NCBI GenBank assembly: GCA_902564385.1
Contig: CACFAT010000001.1
Coordinates: 186,001 to 250,000 of the forward strand
DNA length: 64,000 nucleotides
DNA from: an uncultured Pelagibacteraceae bacterium
GTDB lineage: Bacteria; Pseudomonadota; Alphaproteobacteria; Pelagibacterales; Pelagibacteraceae
Direction: 5' to 3'
Part shown: one piece after another, positions 41,878-51,306 of the stretch
Layout of the letters: every line of letters starts with the position of its first letter
How positions within the stretch are numbered: the first letter of the stretch is position 1
Notes under the pieces: generated by a model
What the model saw: the letters and a program-made list of their open reading frames with translations, nothing else
Told to the model about the DNA's origin: nothing
Database searches by the model: none
Made by a program: the position numbers and the translations under genes

Positions 41878-42975
41878 TGGATCAGGAAATATTAAATATT
41901 AAGTCTGAAATTGAAAAGATAAATCAAAGAATAAAGGAGTTTCTTTGAAAAGAATGAAATTTTAGAAAAACTTCATAATTTTACAAGATCAATTGAAAAA
42001 CCAAATTTTTGGCATGATAGAAAAAAAGCGGAAAAAATTTTAAAAGAAAAGACTATTTTAGAAAAACTAGTTAGCAATTTCAAATTTACATCAAATGAGA
42101 GTAAGGATTTATTTGATATTTATGGTTTAGCTTTAGAAGAAAATAATCATGAAATTATAAACGAAACAACGTCAAAGATAAAAATACTTTTTAAAAAAGT
42201 TAAGCAAATTGAAATAAAATGCTTTCTATCAAATGAAAATGATACACTTGATAGTTATTTAGAGTTTCATGCGGGAGCTGGAGGGACCGAAAGCCAAGAT
42301 TGGGCAGATATGTTGAGAAGAATGTATATGAAGTGGGCGAACAAAAAAAACTATAATATAGAAGTTATAAGTGAACACAAAGGAGATGAAGCTGGCATTA
42401 AATCATCAGTTATAAAAATAACCGGAGATTATATAAATGGATTATTAAAAAACGAGTCTGGAATACATAGATTGGTAAGGATTTCTCCATTTGACTCTGG
42501 TGCTAGACGACATACAAGTTTTGCGAGTGTTTGGGTATATCCAGTAATATCTGAAAATATTGAAATAGATATATTAGAAAAAGATTTAAGAGTTGATACA
42601 TATAGATCAAGTGGTGCAGGTGGACAGCATGTTAATACTACTGATAGTGCAGTAAGAATAACACATTTGCCTACAAAAATTGTGGTACAATGTCAGAATG
42701 AAAGATCGCAGCACAAAAACAAAGAGACTTGTATGAATATGCTAAGAGCTAGACTTTATGATTACGAGTTGAAGAAAAAGCAAAAAGAAAATGAAAGTCT
42801 TGAGGATTCTAAATCTGAAATAGGCTGGGGCCATCAAATAAGATCATATGTGCTACACCCTTACAAAATGGTAAAAGATAATAGAACTAATTTTGAAAGT
42901 TCTAGTCCTGAAAAAGTATTGGACGGTGAAATAGATAATTTTTTAGAAAGTTCTTTATACAAATTAAATGCGTAA
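41877..42975 (+). CDS. prfB: Peptide chain release factor 2, with programmed +1 frameshift
   Basis: RF2 releases peptides at UAA and UGA. The first frame reads 23 codons from the ATG at 41877 (MDQEILNIKSEIEKINQRIK...EFL) and stops at an in-frame UGA (41946-41948). Skipping one base resumes in the +1 frame, EKNEILEKLHNFTRSIEKP, and runs to 42975 for a total of about 365 residues, the normal RF2 length. The resumed frame has the full RF2 set: EFHAGAGGTESQDWADML, SPFDSGARRHTSFASV, the GGQ loop YRSSGAGGQHVNTTDSAVRITHLPT near residue 250, and SPEKVLDGEIDNF. Calling only the downstream frame would lose about 145 residues. Overlaps the next gene by 8 bp. Confidence 0.95.
41934..41949 (+). promoter_or_regulatory. 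prfB: RF2 frameshift signal: Shine-Dalgarno, CTT slippery codon, UGA
   Basis: The signal is AAGGAG-TTT-CTT-TGA-A. The Shine-Dalgarno-like AAGGAG, 3-nt spacer, slippery CUU and in-frame UGA have the same geometry as the E. coli prfB recoding site. Low RF2 lets the ribosome slip +1 at CUU and read through to full-length RF2, an autoregulatory loop. Confidence 0.95.
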
Positions 42976-45550
42976 ATTAATTTCTATAATTATAATTTCA
43001 ATAATTACTATCATTATTGCAATTTTAATATTCCTAACAACAACAGGAATTAAAACAGATAATTTTAACAGCTTATTAAATGAAAAAGTTAACGAGATCG
43101 ATCCAAAGATAAAATTAAAATTAAATGAAGTGAATTTTAAATTAAATCCTTCTAATTTCGAATTCGAGATTTCTACCTTGGACCCTCAAATAGCAATTAA
43201 TGACAAAAATATTGACTTAGAAAACATAAAGTTTGATCTAAATATTTCTGAATATATAAGAAATAAAAACCCAATCTCTAAGATATCAATAATTTCCAAA
43301 GAAAATAATATTGATCGATTTGTTGATTTTTTAAATGAATATGACTTTAATTTAGTAAGAAATTTAATATTTAAACAAATTAAAAAGGGTAAAGTAAAAA
43401 TAATATCTAATATAACATTTGATAAAAAAAGTCCCAAAAACATTAAATACACTTTAAATGGATCGGTAAAAGATGCAGAAATAAAATTACCCAGCCAATC
43501 AAAAATTGAAAATGTAAAATTTGATTTTTTAGTAGAACAGGACGTTTTAAATTTAAATAAAATAGAATTATCACTTGATAAAATCTTTATAGCTTCAGAA
43601 AAAATAAAAATTAAAAAAATTAATAATTATTTCGAAATTTCAGGAAATTTCAAAACAAATGAGACTAAAATCAATTTAAATAATTACAGAAAATTTATAA
43701 ATTTTAATTTAGATTTAATAGATGATAGAACTATAAATTTAAGCTCAGAGAATGAATTGTCATTTAAAATTGATAAAAAACTTAATGTTAAAGATTTAAG
43801 TATTACATCAAAATTAAATTTTGACGAATTATTTACAAAATCAAAATATCAAGATTTCATATATTTTAAAGATGGGAATATTTTAATTAATTACATTAAA
43901 GAAGAATTAAAAATTGTTTTGGATAGCAAGTTTTTATTTCAAAATAATAAATACAATAATAATAAAACACAAAATTTAATTAATATAATTTATAAAAAAA
44001 AACAAAATAAAGATGCTTTAGTCAATATAAATTTAAGTAATACGAAAAGCAAAATAAACTCTAAAGACTTTAAAAAATTTGTTCAATTTAAAAACTTTAG
44101 TCTTCAAGACCAAGATATCACATTTGGATCAGAAAATTTAATAAGTTTTAAATTAAATAAAAAAAATGAAATTCAAAATCTTAGTATTAAATCTATTTTA
44201 AAATCTAAAAGTATTTTAATTGACTATAAATCACAAAGAATAAAAAAATATTTTAGTGATTTTAAAAATCAAATAAAATTTAGTAATAGTCATTTAGATT
44301 TAGATTATAAAAATAAAAAATTTAAATTTAACTTAAAAAGCAAATATTCTATTAATAATATAAATGAAAATGTATCTTTAAATGTTGAAAAAAAAGATAA
44401 TAGGTACTTTTTTGATTTAGATTTAGACCTAGATAGTGCAGAAATAAATATTGAAGAATTAAATTATCAAAAAAAGGCAGATGTAAAATCTGAATTGAAA
44501 CTAAATGGAATTTATAAAGATAATAATGAAATAATTTTTAAAAATATAAATTTTAATGAAGAAGAAAAAAGTATTATTGTTGAAAATCTTGAAATAGGAA
44601 AAAACGATAAAATTAAAAGTTTAGATTTATTTAAAATCGATATAATTAATAAAAACGAAAAAGATAATAAATTAGAATTTAAGAAAGTTAATAACAATTA
44701 TTACTTAACCGGCAGTCAATTTGATGGATCTAAAAATATAAAAAATATATTAGGTAATTCTTCAAAATCGATATTTTCTAATTTCAAAAATTTGAACACT
44801 TATATTTATTTAGATATTGGAAAATATTTTGTTGATAACGTTTCTTATTTATCAAATGTTAAAGGTGAAATACAAATAAAGAGTAACAAAGTTTTTAACT
44901 CAAATATAAATGCAAAATTAAATAATAAGAGAAAATTTAAATTAAATATCTTTACTAATGATAAAAAACAAAAAATTACATTTTTAGAAATAGAGCATCC
45001 TGAACCTTTTATAAAAAATTTCAAATTTATTAGAGGTTTTAAAGAGGGTAAATTGATATACGAGTCATCTAATTATGAAGGTGAAACAATATCAAATTTA
45101 AAAATTAATGATTTTAAAGTCCAAGAAGTTCCAGTTCTTGCTAAACTTTTAACATTAGCATCTCTTCAAGGCATAGCAGATCTTCTTACTGGCGAAGGTA
45201 TACGATTTACTGATTTTGAGATGGATTATGAGACTTTAGGAAACAACACTAAAATAAAAGAAATGTATGCGATAGGCCCAGCAATTTCACTTATGATGGA
45301 AGGTTATATCGTAAAAGATGAATTAACTAGCTTGAAAGGAACGCTTGTGCCAGCAACAACTGTTAATAAAACAATTTCAAAAATACCAATGTTAGGCGAT
45401 ATATTAGTTGGAAAAAAAATTGGAGAAGGAGTATTTGGTGTAAGCTTTAAAATTAAAGGGCCACCGAAAAAACTTAAATCTACTGTTAATCCAATTAAAA
45501 CTCTAACCCCAAGATTTATTACAAGAACTTTGGAGAAAATTTCTAATTAA
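42968..45550 (+). CDS. AsmA/YhdP-like large envelope protein
   Basis: This 860-residue protein has one N-terminal membrane helix (residues 2-28) and a long periplasmic region of repetitive beta-strand sequence rich in Lys, Asn, Ile and Leu, the form of AsmA-like/DUF3971 proteins that bridge inner and outer membranes for lipid transport. The C-terminal 130 residues hold the most family-like part: VQEVPVLAKLLTLASLQGIADLLTGEGIRF, then YAIGPAISLMMEGYIV and PMLGDILVGKKIGEGVFGVSFKIKGPP. The exact lipid cargo is unknown. It overlaps prfB by 8 bp upstream and convergent tyrS by 4 bp. Confidence 0.75.
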   Translation: MRKLISIIIISIITIIIAILIFLTTTGIKTDNFNSLLNEKVNEIDPKIKLKLNEVNFKLNPSNFEFEISTLDPQIAINDKNIDLENIKFDLNISEYIRNKNPISKISIISKENNIDRFVDFLNEYDFNLVRNLIFKQIKKGKVKIISNITFDKKSPKNIKYTLNGSVKDAEIKLPSQSKIENVKFDFLVEQDVLNLNKIELSLDKIFIASEKIKIKKINNYFEISGNFKTNETKINLNNYRKFINFNLDLIDDRTINLSSENELSFKIDKKLNVKDLSITSKLNFDELFTKSKYQDFIYFKDGNILINYIKEELKIVLDSKFLFQNNKYNNNKTQNLINIIYKKKQNKDALVNINLSNTKSKINSKDFKKFVQFKNFSLQDQDITFGSENLISFKLNKKNEIQNLSIKSILKSKSILIDYKSQRIKKYFSDFKNQIKFSNSHLDLDYKNKKFKFNLKSKYSINNINENVSLNVEKKDNRYFFDLDLDLDSAEINIEELNYQKKADVKSELKLNGIYKDNNEIIFKNINFNEEEKSIIVENLEIGKNDKIKSLDLFKIDIINKNEKDNKLEFKKVNNNYYLTGSQFDGSKNIKNILGNSSKSIFSNFKNLNTYIYLDIGKYFVDNVSYLSNVKGEIQIKSNKVFNSNINAKLNNKRKFKLNIFTNDKKQKITFLEIEHPEPFIKNFKFIRGFKEGKLIYESSNYEGETISNLKINDFKVQEVPVLAKLLTLASLQGIADLLTGEGIRFTDFEMDYETLGNNTKIKEMYAIGPAISLMMEGYIVKDELTSLKGTLVPATTVNKTISKIPMLGDILVGKKIGEGVFGVSFKIKGPPKKLKSTVNPIKTLTPRFITRTLEKISN

Positions 45551-46770
45551 GTTACTATTTTATAATGTTTTTTCTTACCGATCGATACCTTTATAAAATT
45601 ATTTTTTTTCATAAGCTCATTTGAAATTATAAATTTATCATCTGAAATAATTTCATTATTAATTTTAATACCATTAGATTTTATTAGTCTTCTTATTTCG
45701 CTTTTAGATAAGTTTTTATCAATAATTGAGACTAAATTAACTACATCATTACCAATATTAGAGATATCTATTTTTGTATTTGGCAAATTTTCTCCGGTCG
45801 AGTTCTCGGAAAAAGAATTCTTAGCTATTTCTTCTGCTTTAGCAGCCTCACTAGCTCCATGTAGAATAGAGGTAGCCTTATTCGCTAAAATAATTTTTTG
45901 TTCATTAATATCACGATTACTTATTTCCTCTATTTCGGTTAAATTTAAATCTGTAAACATCTTAAGAAATTTTAATACATCTTTATCATCAACATTTCTC
46001 CAAAATTGCCAATAATCAAAAACTGAAAACAATTTTTTATCTAACCAAATAGCACCACTTTCAGTTTTACCCATTTTAGCACCTGATGCTAAAGTTATAA
46101 GTTCTGTTGTTAAACCATAAACTTCGTTAGATGAATATCTTTTTATTAGTTCAACTCCGTTTACAATATTACCCCATTGATCTGATCCTCCAATTTGAAG
46201 TAAACAATTCTCTGTCTTATTTAATTCTAAAAAATCGTAAGCTTGTAAAATCATATAATTAAATTCCATATAACTTAATGATTGCTCTCTCTCTAATCTT
46301 AACCTTACACTATCAAAACTTAACATTTTATTTATAGTAAAATGTTTTCCTATGTCTCTTAGAAAAGATATATAGTTCAAATTTTTTAGCCAGCTATAGT
46401 TATTAACAAAAACTGGAGCCACTTTTTCATCTTCTGTCTCTAAAAATTTTTTTAGTATTTTCTCTATACTTTTTATATTTTCTTCTATTTCATTTTCTTC
46501 TAAAATTTTTCTTGTTTTATCTTTACCAGATGGATCTCCTATCCTAGTAGTTCCTCCACCAAGCAAAACAATTGGTTTATGTCCATGTTTTTGCATTAAT
46601 CTTAAGCACATGATTTGAAGCAAACTACCTACGTGTAAACTTTGAGCAGTGCAATCAAAGCCTATATATCCTTTTATACTCTCTTCATTCAGCTTCTTTG
46701 AAAGAGCTTTTTCATCTGTGCATTGATAAAAATATCCTCTGTCTTTAAATTCTTTTAAAAATTCATTCAT
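45547..46770 (-). CDS. tyrS: Tyrosyl-tRNA synthetase
   Basis: TyrS charges tRNA-Tyr. The 407-residue class I enzyme has the HIGH-like motif TAQSLHVGSLLQIMCLRLM near residue 40-58, LLGGGTTRIGDPSGK near 70, QIGGSDQWGNIVNGVELIKR near 192 (tyrosine and ATP contacts), the KMSKS-like loop ASGAKMGKTESGAIWLD near 230, and a C-terminal S4-like RNA-binding domain (SEIRRLIKSNGIKIN near 355). It is 47 bp from divergent anmK, a conserved alphaproteobacterial pairing. Confidence 0.95.
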   Translation of the reverse strand: MNEFLKEFKDRGYFYQCTDEKALSKKLNEESIKGYIGFDCTAQSLHVGSLLQIMCLRLMQKHGHKPIVLLGGGTTRIGDPSGKDKTRKILEENEIEENIKSIEKILKKFLETEDEKVAPVFVNNYSWLKNLNYISFLRDIGKHFTINKMLSFDSVRLRLEREQSLSYMEFNYMILQAYDFLELNKTENCLLQIGGSDQWGNIVNGVELIKRYSSNEVYGLTTELITLASGAKMGKTESGAIWLDKKLFSVFDYWQFWRNVDDKDVLKFLKMFTDLNLTEIEEISNRDINEQKIILANKATSILHGASEAAKAEEIAKNSFSENSTGENLPNTKIDISNIGNDVVNLVSIIDKNLSKSEIRRLIKSNGIKINNEIISDDKFIISNELMKKNNFIKVSIGKKKHYKIVT

Positions 46771-46817
46771 AAATGGTACTTTTAATATACATATTTAAAT
46801 AAAAATAATAATCAATA

Positions 46818-47921
46818 ATGGATAATTCTTTTATAGCACTGGGTTTAATGAGTGGTACATCTCTTGATGGCATTGATGCAAGTATTATCAAATCAGATGG
46901 TGAAAATAATTTAGACATAATAGATAATAAGTACTTCAATTATCCTGAAGAATTTAAAAAAAGACTTTCTTCTTTTATTTTGAATATAAATAATAGAACA
47001 GATGTAGAGGAAAATATAAGCACTTATAAATCTTTAGAAAGAGATCTAACTCTTTATCATTCAAAAATATCAAAGAAAATTATTAGTGAAAATAATTTAA
47101 ATATTCAACTAATTGGCTTTCATGGACAAACGATAATTCATAAACCTAAAGATGGATATTCTATACAAATGGGAGATGCAAATTTACTCTCGCAAGAATT
47201 AAAAGAAAAGGTAATTTATAATTTTAGAGCAAATGATATTAAAAATAATGGAGAAGGCGCTCCGTTAACTCCCGTTTATCATAAACTTTTAATAAATAAA
47301 TTTAAGATAAATAATCCTACATTAATTTTAAACATAGGAGGTATATCAAATTACACCTATTGTTTTAATGATACCTTAGCTGCAAAAGATATTGGTCCTG
47401 GAAATGTTTTAATGGATGGGTACTTAAAAAAAACAAAAGGAATAGATTATGATAAAAATGGAGATATAGCGTTATCTGGAAACATAAATAAAGATATAAT
47501 TAATCAATTTTATGAACATGAGTTTTATAATGTACAGCAAAAGCATTCTTTTGATAGAAACGAATTCGATTTTAGTTTTGTTAAAGGATTGGAATTTCAA
47601 GATGCAGTAGCAACATTAACGTATTTCACAGCATTGATTATATCAAATAACATAAAAAAAAAGTTTGAAAATCAAAATGAAATTGAAATTATTTTATGCG
47701 GTGGAGGAAGAAAAAATATCACATTAGTCAATCATCTAAAAGACTTAATGAAATATAAAATATATCAAATTGATGATTTTAAAATTGATGGAGATTTTAT
47801 AGAGTCCCAAGCTTTTGCATATTTATCAATAAGATCTTATCTAAAGAAACTAATAAGTTTTCCGAGTACTACTAACGTAAAAAGTCCAGTTACAGGTGGA
47901 GAGATTAAAATAAATTATTAG
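46818..47921 (+). CDS. anmK: Anhydro-N-acetylmuramic acid kinase
   Basis: AnmK hydrolyses and phosphorylates anhydroMurNAc released from peptidoglycan turnover, giving MurNAc-6-P. The 367-residue protein has LGLMSGTSLDGIDASI near residue 8, IGFHGQTIIHKP near 102, QMGDANLL and NFRANDIKNNGEGAPLTPVYHKLL (residues 121-160), LNIGGISN near 175, and GPGNVLMDGYL near 200. The C-terminal IILCGGGRKN completes the ATP/sugar site. Divergent from tyrS; 3' end overlaps the hydrolase by 4 bp. Confidence 0.93.
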   Translation: MDNSFIALGLMSGTSLDGIDASIIKSDGENNLDIIDNKYFNYPEEFKKRLSSFILNINNRTDVEENISTYKSLERDLTLYHSKISKKIISENNLNIQLIGFHGQTIIHKPKDGYSIQMGDANLLSQELKEKVIYNFRANDIKNNGEGAPLTPVYHKLLINKFKINNPTLILNIGGISNYTYCFNDTLAAKDIGPGNVLMDGYLKKTKGIDYDKNGDIALSGNINKDIINQFYEHEFYNVQQKHSFDRNEFDFSFVKGLEFQDAVATLTYFTALIISNNIKKKFENQNEIEIILCGGGRKNITLVNHLKDLMKYKIYQIDDFKIDGDFIESQAFAYLSIRSYLKKLISFPSTTNVKSPVTGGEIKINY

Positions 47922-48583
47922 TATAAAGCAGTTTCTTTTTTTATATATTTACTTAAAGATTTTATTAAAGCTGTATCAGCTTTTGAAAAAAAATGATTTG
48001 CTTCTGAAACAATATCAAAATCTACTTTGATACCTTTTTGAGCACTTAATCTTTTATTTAATTCATTTATATGATCAAAAGGAACCAATTCATCTTTCTT
48101 CCCATGTATTATAAGACCAGATGTTGGGCAAGGTGATAAAAATGAAAAATCATATACATTAGGCTGAGGCGATATAGCTATGAATCTATTTATTTCTGGT
48201 CTTCTCATTAATAACTGCATCGCTATTAAAGAACCAAAAGAAAACCCAGAAATCCAACATTGAGAGTTATCAAAATTTTCTCTTTCCAGCCAGTCTAACG
48301 CTGCTGCAGCATCAGCAAGTTCTCCTTGGCCATTATCAAATTCTCCATCACTTTTTCCAACACCTCTAAAATTTACTCTACAAACTGAAAAATTATTATC
48401 CACAAAAGTTTGAAAAGTATCGACAACAACCTTGTTATTCATTGTACCTCCATATTGAGGATGAGGGTGAAGCACCAAAGCAATAGGAGAGGTATTTTTT
48501 TTACTTTTAAAATACTTTGCTTCCAATCTACCAGCTGGACCTGGAATAAAGATTTCTGAAATTTTTGTATCTGTAGATGGCAT
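47918..48583 (-). CDS. Alpha/beta hydrolase, COG2945-like
   Basis: This 221-residue cytoplasmic protein has the alpha/beta-hydrolase fold: LVLHPHPQYGGTMNNKVV near 38-54 (oxyanion region), FRGVGKSDGEFDNG near 75, the nucleophile elbow ISGFSFGSLIAMQLL near 110 (Ser in GFSFGS), the acidic residue in IHGKKDELVPFD near 165, and the histidine in EANHFFSK near 195. Esterases and uncharacterised hydrolases of this group have no agreed substrate. It is convergent with anmK (4-bp overlap) and divergent from iscR. Confidence 0.8.
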   Translation of the reverse strand: MPSTDTKISEIFIPGPAGRLEAKYFKSKKNTSPIALVLHPHPQYGGTMNNKVVVDTFQTFVDNNFSVCRVNFRGVGKSDGEFDNGQGELADAAAALDWLERENFDNSQCWISGFSFGSLIAMQLLMRRPEINRFIAISPQPNVYDFSFLSPCPTSGLIIHGKKDELVPFDHINELNKRLSAQKGIKVDFDIVSEANHFFSKADTALIKSLSKYIKKETALY

Positions 48584-48664
48584 TGATTATCAGTCTCAAA
48601 AAAAAATTACATTTTTCTATCAAAACTAAGCGACAAAATGCAAGCATTTAAAATATTCCCAATC

Positions 48665-48692
48665 TTGACTAAATTAGTCAGGTATATATAAA
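48665..48692 (+). promoter_or_regulatory. iscR promoter with IscR-type operator
   Basis: A -35 TTGACT (48665-48670) and a -10 TATAAA (48687-48692) are 16 bp apart. Between and over them lies a 15-bp perfect palindrome TGACTAAATTAGTCA (48666-48680) followed by GG-TATA. This matches the style of type-1 IscR boxes that autoregulate suf/isc operons in alphaproteobacteria: repression when [2Fe-2S] IscR binds, and induction when iron or cluster is short. Confidence 0.65.
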
Positions 48693-48712
48693 GCCCGTGA
48701 ATTGCGGAAAAT

Positions 48713-49135
48713 ATGAAATTATCAACCAAAAGTAGATACGCAGTGATGGCACTAGCCGACATAGCGAGATTTGAAAATAATGAGCCAATATCTCTAAGAG
48801 ATATTTCAATCAGACAAGGAATATCCTTAGTCTACCTTGAGCAATTATTTTTAAAATTAAAAAAAAATGAAATCGTAAGAAGCATAAGGGGAAAAAAAGG
48901 AGGTTATGCTCTTAATAAAACTCCTAATGAAATAAAAATTTCAGACATTCTTTGTGCTGTGGAAGAAAAAGTTAAAACAATAGGTTGTCAAAAGCATTCA
49001 AAAAAAGGATGCAATGGAAAATCTGCTAAATGCATAACTCATAATTTATGGGATGAGCTAGAGAGACACATAAACTTATTCTTCGAAGAAAAAAATCTTG
49101 GCGACCTAATATACAAAACAGAAAATAGATTGTAA
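48713..49135 (+). CDS. iscR: Rrf2-family Fe-S regulator, IscR
   Basis: IscR senses [2Fe-2S] cluster status and controls Fe-S biogenesis. The 140-residue protein has the Rrf2 helix-turn-helix ([41 protein letters not shown], residues 27-66) and the cluster ligands C92, C100, C107 with H110 in the C-x7-C-x6-C-ITH segment, as in IscR. It is the first gene of the suf operon and its own promoter carries an IscR-type site, so it is probably autoregulated. A RirA-like role in iron control is also possible. Confidence 0.9.
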   Translation: MKLSTKSRYAVMALADIARFENNEPISLRDISIRQGISLVYLEQLFLKLKKNEIVRSIRGKKGGYALNKTPNEIKISDILCAVEEKVKTIGCQKHSKKGCNGKSAKCITHNLWDELERHINLFFEEKNLGDLIYKTENRL

Positions 49136-50571
49136 TGAGAGATAAACAAATAGAAGATTTAAAAGATTATAAATACGGCTTTTCGACAGATATTGAAAGT
49201 TTTAAAGCCCCAAAAGGTTTAAATGAAGAAGTTATAAGATTTATATCAAATATAAAAAAAGAACCAGACTGGCTACTTCAATGGAGGTTAAAAGCATTTG
49301 AAAGATTAAAAGTATTAAAAGAACCTGATTGGCAAAAGCCAAAATACCCTAAAATTGATTATCAAGATCTATATTATTATTCTGCACCTAAAAGTTTTAA
49401 AGAAAAGCCAAAAAATTTAGAAGATTTAGATCCAAAATTGCTTGAGACTTACAAAAAATTAGGAATACCACTTCAAGAACAAAAGAGATTAAACGGTATT
49501 GCAGTTGATGCTGTGTTTGACTCGGTATCTGTCGCTACTACTTTTAAAGATACTTTAACAAAAAAAGGAATTATTTTTTGCTCTATTTCTGAAGCAATAC
49601 AAAAACATCCAGATTTAGTTAGAAAATATTTAGGTTCAGTTATACCAATAACCGATCACTTCTTTGCTACATTAAACTCGGCAGTTTTCACTGATGGATC
49701 ATTTGTTTACATACCACCAAATGTAAAATGCCCGATGGAACTATCAACCTATTTTAGAATTAATGCATCAGACACTGGTCAGTTCGAAAGAACATTAATC
49801 ATTGCTGATAAAGGTAGTTATGTAAGTTATTTAGAAGGATGTACTGCGCCAATGAGAGATGAAAATCAGTTACATGCAGCTAATGTAGAATTGATTGCTT
49901 TAGATGATGCAGAGATTAAATATTCTACAGTACAAAATTGGTATCCTGGAGATAAAGATGGAAAAGGAGGTATATATAATTTTGTAACTAAAAGAGGATT
50001 GTGTAAAGGTAAAAATTCAAAAATTTCATGGACACAAGTAGAGACTGGTTCTGCAATTACTTGGAAATATCCAAGTTGTATTTTAAAAGGTGATAACTCA
50101 ATTGGTGAATTTTATTCAATTGCAATTACAAATAATCATCAGAAAGCTGACACTGGAACTAAGATGATTCATTTAGGAAAAAATACAAAAAGTAAAATTA
50201 TTTCAAAAGGTATTAGTGCAGGTAAATCAGATATGACCTACAGAGGTTTAGTAGATATTTCAAAAAATGCATCTAATTCAACAAATTATACTCAATGTGA
50301 TTCATTACTAATGGGCAACAACTGTGGAGCACACACAGTACCTTATATTAAGAATAAAAATTCTAATTCTAGTATTGCTCATGAAGCGACCACATCAAAA
50401 ATAAGTGAAGACCAACTTCATTATTGTCAGCAAAGAGGACTAAATCAAGAAGAAGCTGTAGGACTTATTGTTAATGGTTTTTGTAAAGAGGTTTTACAAC
50501 AATTACCTATGGAGTTTGCTGTTGAAGCACAAAAACTAGTTGGAATAAGTTTAGAGGGAAGTGTTGGTTAA
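49135..50571 (+). CDS. sufB: Fe-S cluster assembly protein SufB
   Basis: SufB is the core scaffold of the SufBC2D complex. The 478-residue protein has the family blocks [17 protein letters not shown] near 120, [24 protein letters not shown] near 185, [25 protein letters not shown] near 237, and [22 protein letters not shown] near 385, with conserved cysteines (one in SYLEGCTAP) for sulfur transfer. Start overlaps the iscR stop by one base; sufC follows immediately. Confidence 0.96.
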   Translation: MRDKQIEDLKDYKYGFSTDIESFKAPKGLNEEVIRFISNIKKEPDWLLQWRLKAFERLKVLKEPDWQKPKYPKIDYQDLYYYSAPKSFKEKPKNLEDLDPKLLETYKKLGIPLQEQKRLNGIAVDAVFDSVSVATTFKDTLTKKGIIFCSISEAIQKHPDLVRKYLGSVIPITDHFFATLNSAVFTDGSFVYIPPNVKCPMELSTYFRINASDTGQFERTLIIADKGSYVSYLEGCTAPMRDENQLHAANVELIALDDAEIKYSTVQNWYPGDKDGKGGIYNFVTKRGLCKGKNSKISWTQVETGSAITWKYPSCILKGDNSIGEFYSIAITNNHQKADTGTKMIHLGKNTKSKIISKGISAGKSDMTYRGLVDISKNASNSTNYTQCDSLLMGNNCGAHTVPYIKNKNSNSSIAHEATTSKISEDQLHYCQQRGLNQEEAVGLIVNGFCKEVLQQLPMEFAVEAQKLVGISLEGSVG

Positions 50572-51306
50572 ATGTTAAAAATAAACAATTTAAATGCAAA
50601 AATTCAAGAAAAATCCATCTTAAGTGGTTTAAATCTTGAGATAAAACCAGGTGAGGTGCATGCAATAATGGGGCCCAATGGATCAGGAAAGAGCACATTG
50701 TCAAATATTCTATCAGGTAAAAAGGGATACGAGGTATCAGGAGAAGTATTATACGAAAATAGTAATCTATTTGACTTTGAAACAGAGGAAAGAGCGCACA
50801 AAGGTATTTTTTTAGCTTTCCAATATCCGTTGGAAATACCTGGGGTTAATACAAATATTTTTTTAAAAACATCATTAAATTCAATTAGAAAAGCTAGAGG
50901 CGAAAAAGAATTAGATGCATTAGAATTTTTAAAATTAGTCAAAGAAAAAGCAAAAGAATTAAAATTTGATGAAGAAAAATTAAATAGACAATTAAATGTT
51001 GGTTTTTCTGGTGGTGAAAAAAAGAAAAACGAAATTTTACAAATGTCAATTTTAGATCCAAAATTATCTATACTAGATGAAACTGACTCTGGATTAGATA
51101 TAGATGCTCTTAAAATAGTTGCAGATGGAGTTAACTCATTAAGGAAAAAAAATAATTCCTTTCTTATAATAACACACTATCAAAGACTACTTGATTATAT
51201 AAAACCTGACTTTGTGCATGTTCTTATGGGTGGAAAAATTATTAAATCAGGAGGCGCAGAATTAGCTTTAGAGTTAGAAAAAAAAGGATATGAAAATTTC
51301 AATTAA
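50572..51306 (+). CDS. sufC: Fe-S cluster assembly ATPase SufC
   Basis: SufC is the ABC-type ATPase of the SufBC2D complex. The 244-residue protein has Walker A MGPNGSGKSTLSNILSG near residue 32, the signature VGFSGGEKKKNEILQMSI near 143, Walker B LSILDETDSGLDIDAL near 165, and the switch histidine in LIITHYQRLLDYI near 200. Start is adjacent to the sufB stop. Confidence 0.97.
   Translation: MLKINNLNAKIQEKSILSGLNLEIKPGEVHAIMGPNGSGKSTLSNILSGKKGYEVSGEVLYENSNLFDFETEERAHKGIFLAFQYPLEIPGVNTNIFLKTSLNSIRKARGEKELDALEFLKLVKEKAKELKFDEEKLNRQLNVGFSGGEKKKNEILQMSILDPKLSILDETDSGLDIDALKIVADGVNSLRKKNNSFLIITHYQRLLDYIKPDFVHVLMGGKIIKSGGAELALELEKKGYENFN

Noticed and set aside
41946..41948. In-frame TGA as evidence for a prfB pseudogene
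   Set aside because: The surrounding AAGGAG, CTT and TGA form the known RF2 recoding signal and the rest of the gene is intact.
42310..42975. A separate 221-residue gene starting inside prfB
   Set aside because: It is the downstream part of full-length RF2; the upstream 145 residues are encoded by 41877-42309 with a programmed frameshift.
50604..50942. 112-residue minus-strand frame opposite sufC
   Set aside because: Shadow of the SufC coding sequence, in the middle of a plus-strand operon with no spacing for its expression.
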